Of a stretch of DNA of 64,000 nt, positions 60,267 to 64,000 are shown one piece after another. The notes beneath the pieces are model-generated. The model worked only from the letters and a program-made list of their open reading frames with translations. It did no database searches and was not told the DNA's origin. A program made the translations under genes and the position numbers. Every line of letters starts with the position of its first letter. Position 1 is the stretch's first letter. The DNA comes from an uncultured Eggerthellaceae bacterium (lineage in GTDB: Bacteria > Actinomycetota > Coriobacteriia > Coriobacteriales > Eggerthellaceae), in the NCBI GenBank assembly GCA_934648845.1, contig CAKUFS010000009.1, positions 14,310 through 78,309 on the forward strand, in the 5' to 3' direction.

Positions 60267-60737
60267 ATGAAAGCAATCGAAACCCATCATCAGGGAATTT
60301 ATTGCAAGGACATTGATGAGTCCATTCGTTGGTACTGCGACGTTTTCAACTTCCGTCACCTTTTCTCCACCGAGACCATGGAAGGTGACAAGCCGCTGAA
60401 GATGGCTTGGATCAAAAACGATGGCGGCATTATCATCGAGCTGCTTGAAACCGCCGATAAGTCCTGCGTTGAGGCAAACGGCCACGCACTGAATCACCTG
60501 GCCGTACGCGTAGAGAACATGGACGAATTCGTGGCACTGCTGAACGAGAAGGGCGTTGCCATTGAAGCCGGTCCGTTTGACGCGCTGTGCCCGTTTGACC
60601 GTCCGCTGGGCGCGCAGGATGACGACGTGTTCCAGGTGTACGGAAACGGTGGCGCCCACCTGAAGATCATGTTCTTCCGAGGCCCTGGCAACGAGCGCAT
60701 TGAAGCCGTTCAGGACGACATCGCCCCGATTGAGTAG
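60267..60737 (+). CDS. VOC (glyoxalase/bleomycin-resistance) family protein
   Basis: A 156-residue cytoplasmic protein with two beta-alpha-beta-beta-beta modules of the vicinal-oxygen-chelate fold. Candidate metal ligands are His in ETHHQGIYCKDI, Glu in GIIIELLE, His in LNHLAVRVEN and a C-terminal acidic residue after HLKIMFF. Family members include glyoxalase I, methylmalonyl-CoA epimerase and ring-cleaving dioxygenases. AAAGGAG precedes ATG. It is downstream of athS by 264 bp in the same direction; codon usage is similarly biased. It may process an intermediate of the aromatic pathway, but that is only context. It is also just upstream of the purine operon's own regulatory region. Confidence 0.8.
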   Translation: MKAIETHHQGIYCKDIDESIRWYCDVFNFRHLFSTETMEGDKPLKMAWIKNDGGIIIELLETADKSCVEANGHALNHLAVRVENMDEFVALLNEKGVAIEAGPFDALCPFDRPLGAQDDDVFQVYGNGGAHLKIMFFRGPGNERIEAVQDDIAPIE

Positions 60738-60921
60738 CACACGCTGCGGGTGCCGCCACGTTGCTGTTGCAGCAACCGTCACGCCCTTCGCGCGCGTGCT
60801 CGTTGAGAAGAACGATAGCGCATCACCGCAACCAATGCACCGAGTAGCGTTTTTGTGTGATTCGCCCGATACGTCTGAAACCTCGTATGCACGGCGCCCG
60901 CAATTTGCTACACTCTCTTAA

Positions 60922-60998
60922 GTTGTTGTGACTGACGGAACAGGTGGACAACCACAGGGGAGCAACAATCTACATAACGCCGACCGTCTGGGCAAGCC
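60922..60998 (+). ncRNA. ZTP (pfl) riboswitch aptamer
   Basis: The core agrees with known ZTP aptamers: GACTGACGGAACAGGTGG, CCACAGGGGAGCAACA and, after a linker, GCCGACCGTCTGGGCA. TTGTTG pairs with CAACAA (P1), GGTGG with CCAC (P2), and GACGG with CCGTC forms the pseudoknot. It lies upstream of two de novo purine genes that use or make AICAR (ZMP), the expected location. Confidence 0.87.
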
Positions 60999-61027
60999 AT
61001 ACCTTTGCAGGGTGGCTTGCCTTTTTT
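60991..61027 (+). terminator. Expression-platform terminator of the ZTP riboswitch
   Basis: GGCAAGCCA and TGGCTTGCC form a 9-bp stem followed by TTTTTT. The 5' arm overlaps the conserved CTGGGCA end of the aptamer, so ligand binding should block the terminator and turn the operon on. Confidence 0.87.
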
Positions 61028-61137
61028 ATGCGCTGCAAGCGAATCACAAGCATTGCCGCAGGTCAAAAGGGCAGTTAAAATGCAAGAATGGCGGAAAAGA
61101 AGCACGACAACGGGAAACAGCGAAAGGAAAACGTTTT

Positions 61138-61773
61138 ATGAAAAACCTCGTTGAACTTCTGCAGAACAACCCCTATCCGGGGCGCGGTATTGTGGTTGGC
61201 AAAGACCGCGTTTACTACTGGATCATGGGCCGCAGCACGAACAGCCGCAATCGCGTGTTCACGTTGACCGATGACGGCATTCGCACCGAAGCACATGACC
61301 CTTCTCTGCTTGAAGACCCCAGCTTGATTATCTACCATCCCGTGCGCACCATGGGCGACAAGCTGGTCGTGACAAACGGCGACCAGACCGACACCATCGT
61401 TGAGGCGGGCGATTTTCGCGCCGGCTGCATGAAGCGCGAATACGAGCCCGATGCGCCGAATTTCACCCCGCGCATTTCCGCCGTTATCAACGAAGATGGC
61501 TCGTTTGAGATCTCTATCCTGAAGCACGGTGCGGGCGACCGTTGCCAGCGCGAATTCTTCGCATACGAAGGCGCCGACGAAGGTACCGGCTACTTCATTT
61601 CCACGTACCAGGGCGATGGCAATCCGTTGCCCACGTTTGCAGGCGAACCCATCGAGGTCAGCATGCCCGAGCCTGCTGAAGTGTGGGCGGCACTGAATGC
61701 CGACAATAAAGTGTCGCTGTACTGCAACGTTGCAGGTGAAGTGAGCATTTTCAACAAGAACCTGGGAGACTAG
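61138..61773 (+). CDS. purO: IMP cyclohydrolase, archaeal PurO type
   Basis: A 211-residue enzyme that closes FAICAR to IMP, the last step of purine synthesis. It matches the PurO family (MTH1020 type) in size and in ELLQNNPYPGRGIVVG, VYYWIMGRSTNSRNRVF, IIYHPVRTMGDKLVVTNGDQ and the later YEPDAPNFTPRISAV. It is unrelated to the N-terminal domain of normal bacterial PurH. The ATG at 61138 is chosen because AAAGGA lies 9 nt before it and because the upstream open frame is riboswitch. The AICAR formyltransferase gene follows after 29 bp. Confidence 0.9.
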   Translation: MKNLVELLQNNPYPGRGIVVGKDRVYYWIMGRSTNSRNRVFTLTDDGIRTEAHDPSLLEDPSLIIYHPVRTMGDKLVVTNGDQTDTIVEAGDFRAGCMKREYEPDAPNFTPRISAVINEDGSFEISILKHGAGDRCQREFFAYEGADEGTGYFISTYQGDGNPLPTFAGEPIEVSMPEPAEVWAALNADNKVSLYCNVAGEVSIFNKNLGD

Positions 61774-61802
61774 CAAAAACGAGCGGAAAGGAGTCCTTCC
61801 CC

Positions 61803-62981
61803 ATGAAGGAATTCGAACTGAAATACGGCTTGAACCCCAATCAAAAGCCGGCAAAAATCTACATGAAAGATGGCTCTGACCTGCCTATTCAGATTCTGAA
61901 TGGCCGCCCTGGCTACATCAACCTGCTTGACGCGTTCAACTCATACCAGCTCGTGCGCGAAATCAAGCAGGCAACCGGCATGTGCGCCGCCGCATCGTTC
62001 AAGCACGTATCGCCTTCGGGCGCTGCCGTGGGCAAGCCGCTTTCCGACGTTGACAAACAAATCTACTTCGTTGACCCCGAAGCCGAACTCACGCCCCTGG
62101 CCTGCGCTTACATTCGCGCACGCGGCGCTCACCGCCTGTGCTCTTACGGCGACTGGGTTGCGCTTTCCGATACTTGCGACGCCGCTACAGCCGCATACCT
62201 GCAAAGCGAAGTGTCCGATGGCATTATTGCCCCTGGTTACACCGATGAAGCGCTTGCACTGCTGAAGACGAAGAAAAAGGGCAACTACTGCGTTATCCAG
62301 ATGGATGAAGCGTACGTGCCCGCCGTACAGGAATGCCGCGACATCTATGGCGTAACGTTTGAGCAGGGCCGCAACAACTTTGCCATTGACAAGAGCCAGT
62401 TTGACAACATTGTCACCGAGAACAAGGACCTGCCCGAAGACGCGCAGACCGACTTGCTGGTGGCGCTGCTCACGCTGAAATACACGCAGTCCAACTCTGT
62501 AGTGTTCGTGAAAGACGGCCAAACTATTGGCGTTGGCGCAGGTCAGCAGTCCCGCGTGCACTGCGTACGCCTGGCGGGCGACAAAGCCGACTTCTGGTAT
62601 TTGCGCCAGCACCCCAAAGTTTTGAGCTTGCCCTGGGTTGACAACGTGCGTCGTGCCGATCGCGATAACGCCATTGACGTGTACATCTCCAACGATTACG
62701 AAGATGTTTTGGCAGATGGCGTGTGGCAGCAAACCTGGAAGACCAAGCCCGAAGTGCTCACACTTGAAGAAAAGAAGGAATGGCTGAAAACGCTCAAGGG
62801 CGTTGCTGTTGGCTCCGATGCATTCTTCCCCTTCGGTGACAGCATTGAGCGCGCGGCGAAGTCGGGCGCACAGTACATCGCTGAGCCGGGCGGCTCCATC
62901 CGCGACGATAACGTTATCGAAACGGCGAACAAGTACGGTATGACCATGGCCTTCACGGGAATGCGCTTGTTCCATCACTAA
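61803..62981 (+). CDS. purH: AICAR formyltransferase (stand-alone PurH C-terminal type)
   Basis: A 392-residue enzyme that transfers formyl from 10-formyl-THF to AICAR. It holds the AICARFT part of PurH without the MGS-like IMP-cyclohydrolase domain: AAASFKHVSPSGAAVG carries the catalytic Lys-His, SNSVVFVKDGQTIGVGAGQQ and KYGMTMAFTGMRLFHH close the family pattern. Bacterial PurH is usually a fused bifunctional enzyme; here the cyclohydrolase job falls to PurO next door. AAAGGAG precedes ATG. Both genes are under the ZTP riboswitch, and a terminator lies 68 bp downstream. Confidence 0.93.
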   Translation: MKEFELKYGLNPNQKPAKIYMKDGSDLPIQILNGRPGYINLLDAFNSYQLVREIKQATGMCAAASFKHVSPSGAAVGKPLSDVDKQIYFVDPEAELTPLACAYIRARGAHRLCSYGDWVALSDTCDAATAAYLQSEVSDGIIAPGYTDEALALLKTKKKGNYCVIQMDEAYVPAVQECRDIYGVTFEQGRNNFAIDKSQFDNIVTENKDLPEDAQTDLLVALLTLKYTQSNSVVFVKDGQTIGVGAGQQSRVHCVRLAGDKADFWYLRQHPKVLSLPWVDNVRRADRDNAIDVYISNDYEDVLADGVWQQTWKTKPEVLTLEEKKEWLKTLKGVAVGSDAFFPFGDSIERAAKSGAQYIAEPGGSIRDDNVIETANKYGMTMAFTGMRLFHH

Positions 62982-63007
62982 GATTTGCTGTTTTACCCGC
63001 TCTTTCC

Positions 63008-63028
63008 ATATACCCCCTAGGGGTATAT
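63008..63028. promoter_or_regulatory. CsoR-like palindrome without an adjacent gene
   Basis: ATATACCCC and GGGGTATAT around CTA. G/C tracts flanked by AT like this are typical of CsoR/FrmR-family operators. No metal-resistance or CsoR gene lies next to it. Confidence 0.4.
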
Positions 63029-63048
63029 CGACAATAATTCGAGTGCAC

Positions 63049-63092
63049 AATAGGAGGGATTGCGAAAAATTTGCAATCCCTCCTATTTTTTT
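63049..63092 (+). terminator. Strong rho-independent terminator after the purine operon
   Basis: AATAGGAGGGATTGC and its exact complement form a 15-bp stem, followed by seven T. Confidence 0.9.
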
Positions 63093-63214
63093 GCCGTTTC
63101 AAGAGCGAACTCAGACTTAAAGATGGTTTCAAATCAATAAAAAGCAATCGAAAGCGGATTCGACGGACGAAAAAGTACGCTTTCAGCTCCTTATACCCCC
63201 TTTGGAATTACAAA

Positions 63215-63253
63215 AATAGGAGGAAATCAAATTTATTTCGATTTCCTCCTATT
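63215..63253. repeat. Second hairpin related to the purine-operon terminator
   Basis: AATAGGAGGAAATC and GATTTCCTCCTATT are perfect 14-bp arms; the first nine bases equal those of the hairpin at 63049. There is no T-run. Confidence 0.7.
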
Positions 63254-63264
63254 CGGTGTCAAAT

Positions 63265-63294
63265 GATGTCAAATTACCCCACCTTTTGTCAACA
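63265..63294 (+). repeat. 31-bp dyad (type E), imperfect copy
   Basis: The right arm and centre (AATTACCCCACCTTTTGTC) equal the other copies; the left arm has GATGTCAAA in place of TGTTGACAAA. Confidence 0.65.
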
Positions 63295-63492
63295 ATTTCA
63301 CGGTGCAGGGCTCTCTTTTCGCCCGATGACGAATGCACTCGCAGCGCACAAGCATGCGTATGCCGCATTCTGCCGTGCCACATCCCGCCAGGTCCCATAC
63401 TTATCGCTTGGCAACCGATGTGCACACATCGCGTCTGGCGAGCCACGCTTCACGCAAAGCGCGCCTCGCATAAGGCGCGGCAGCAGCAGCAC

Positions 63493-63723
63493 TTATCGTT
63501 GCTCCAGATACGCGATGATCTCGTCGTTGCCCTGAATGAGCTGGCCAGCATCGTACAGATACGGAATAAGATTCGCATCGCCGCCCAAGGCAAGCAGCTC
63601 CTCGTAGGGTGCAACCTGTTCAACGTCACGTTTATCTAGCTCAATGCCCTTCTCGTTAGCGTAATTCACCACAACCGAACACGTTGCGCACGGTGCCCAG
63701 TAATACAGAATCGGTGCAGCCAT
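63493..63723 (-). CDS. Glutaredoxin-like protein
   Basis: A 76-residue thioredoxin-fold protein. ILYYWAPCATCSVVVNYANE gives a CATC redox pair at the start of helix 1 in place of the usual CPYC, ELDKRDVEQVAPYEEL fits the ArsC/glutaredoxin pattern, and LIPYLYDAGQLIQGNDEI supplies the cis-Pro and the GG/GN-type glutathione site. It could reduce disulfides or handle an iron-sulfur cluster. AGGAGG lies about 13 bases before ATG, farther than usual. It is a single gene, divergent from a GntR regulator gene. Confidence 0.8.
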   Translation of the reverse strand: MAAPILYYWAPCATCSVVVNYANEKGIELDKRDVEQVAPYEELLALGGDANLIPYLYDAGQLIQGNDEIIAYLEQR

Positions 63724-63859
63724 ACCTATCAGCGCCTCCTTTTATTCGCAGAATCAATCGCAACCCTTGAACAAAAGCCAAGAATCACCGTATGACATGA
63801 GTATACGGCGCAAACACCTTTGCGGCTTCTGAAATCGCGTTATCGCGCCTTTTCGCCTC

Positions 63860-63887
63860 TTGACAGGTTACGGCGGCTCTGTATAAA
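63860..63887 (+). promoter_or_regulatory. Sigma-70 type promoter of the GntR gene
   Basis: TTGACA (63860-63865), a 16-bp spacer and TATAAA (63882-63887), about 60 nt before the start codon. Confidence 0.8.
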
Positions 63888-63919
63888 CTGTATTAGCATA
63901 CATAGTACAGTTAATACAG
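63888..63919. promoter_or_regulatory. Operator-like dyad at the GntR promoter
   Basis: CTGTATTA and TAATACAG enclose 16 bases, and an inner dyad ACTGTA/TACAGT overlaps them. It begins right at the -10 box, so bound protein would block transcription. YtrA-type GntR proteins use similar GTATTA/TAATAC sites. Confidence 0.6.
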
Positions 63920-63947
63920 AGCAAACACCGAAAGGAGGTCTTGCCCC

Positions 63948-64000
63948 ATGATTGCCGTTGATTACCGCGACCAACGACCGCTCTATGAGCAGGTGCGCGA
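63948..64000 (+). CDS. GntR-family transcriptional regulator (start only, cut by window end)
   Basis: Seventeen codons are visible: MIAVDYRDQRPLYEQVR. The RPLYEQV(R/...) start is typical of short YtrA/YhcF-type GntR regulators, whose winged HTH begins just after it. AAAGGAGG lies before ATG. A good promoter and an operator-like dyad precede the gene, as expected for autoregulation; such genes usually precede ABC-transporter genes, which would lie beyond the window. Confidence 0.7.
   Translation, partial: MIAVDYRDQRPLYEQVR

Larger units (their letters stand above)
60738..61137. other. 400-bp leader region of the purine operon
   Basis: It holds the probable ZTP riboswitch and its terminator. 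The first 170 bases have no recognised feature. An in-frame extension of the purO frame back to 60928 runs through the riboswitch and should not be taken as coding. Confidence 0.6.
62982..63492. other. 511-bp gap with dyads and hairpins
   Basis: It holds a CsoR-like palindrome, a strong terminator, a second related hairpin and a type E dyad. From 63,300 to 63,490 nothing is recognised. Confidence 0.6.

Noticed and set aside
60928..61137. Upstream extension of the PurO frame
   Set aside because: It reads through the ZTP riboswitch and terminator; the ATG at 61138 has a ribosome site and matches family length.

Overview
The window looks like a chromosome segment from a GC-rich, anaerobic actinomycete of the class Coriobacteriia, most likely an Eggerthellaceae member (a Slackia-like or related gut genus). 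This rests on family recognition, not a database search. The pointers are a 12-TM LuxR-type regulator next to an MFS carrier and a molybdopterin oxidoreductase, several cell-wall-binding-repeat-2 exoproteins, an actinobacterial FHA/PP2C/PASTA-kinase cluster, and an archaeal-type IMP cyclohydrolase paired with a stand-alone AICAR formyltransferase.

Left end (1-17.5 kb): an accessory, surface-oriented region. A minus-strand set encodes a 2595-residue secreted repeat protein, a 36-residue peptide just after it, and a small LRR surface protein. A pyrimidine-rich 1.9-kb non-coding stretch follows, then a DUF559-like nuclease gene bracketed by two direct copies of a 215-bp repeat, a macro-domain/HTH protein followed by a VWA protein, a membrane-anchored C39-like peptidase and a NifX-like protein.

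Middle (18-40.5 kb): a TSUP permease, then fhaA-fhaB-PP2C-[RodA+PBP fusion]-PASTA kinase, which probably governs cell elongation and septal peptidoglycan. After it come an NSS symporter, a fused ABC ATPase/FtsX permease, a YgjP-like metallopeptidase with rsmI, ettA, a PAP2 phosphatase, greA with lysS (carrying an extra C-terminal tRNA-binding domain), and a tRNA-Pro gene.

Right part (40.8-52.4 kb): a cell-envelope island with a GtrB-like glycosyltransferase, a subtilisin with cell-wall-binding repeats, a YfhO-like membrane protein, a glucosaminidase with the same wall-binding repeats and an AglD/MprF-type membrane protein. A short relic of the YfhO gene's 3' end lies on the far side of the subtilisin gene, suggesting the protease arrived by insertion or duplication.

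Far right (52.4-64 kb): an inducible aromatic-compound locus (MFS, LuxR, and an AthL/AthS-like pyrogallol-phloroglucinol transhydroxylase, then a VOC protein), a purine operon (PurO, AICAR formyltransferase) behind a probable ZTP riboswitch with an overlapping terminator, a glutaredoxin-like protein and the start of a GntR regulator with a clear promoter and operator.

Across the intergenic space lie at least seven 207-287-bp imperfectly palindromic elements (four sequence types with a common TTGTCG/TTGTTG edge) and a separate 31-bp dyad found right after stop codons. Neither carries a gene; they are the most unexplained structures in the window.
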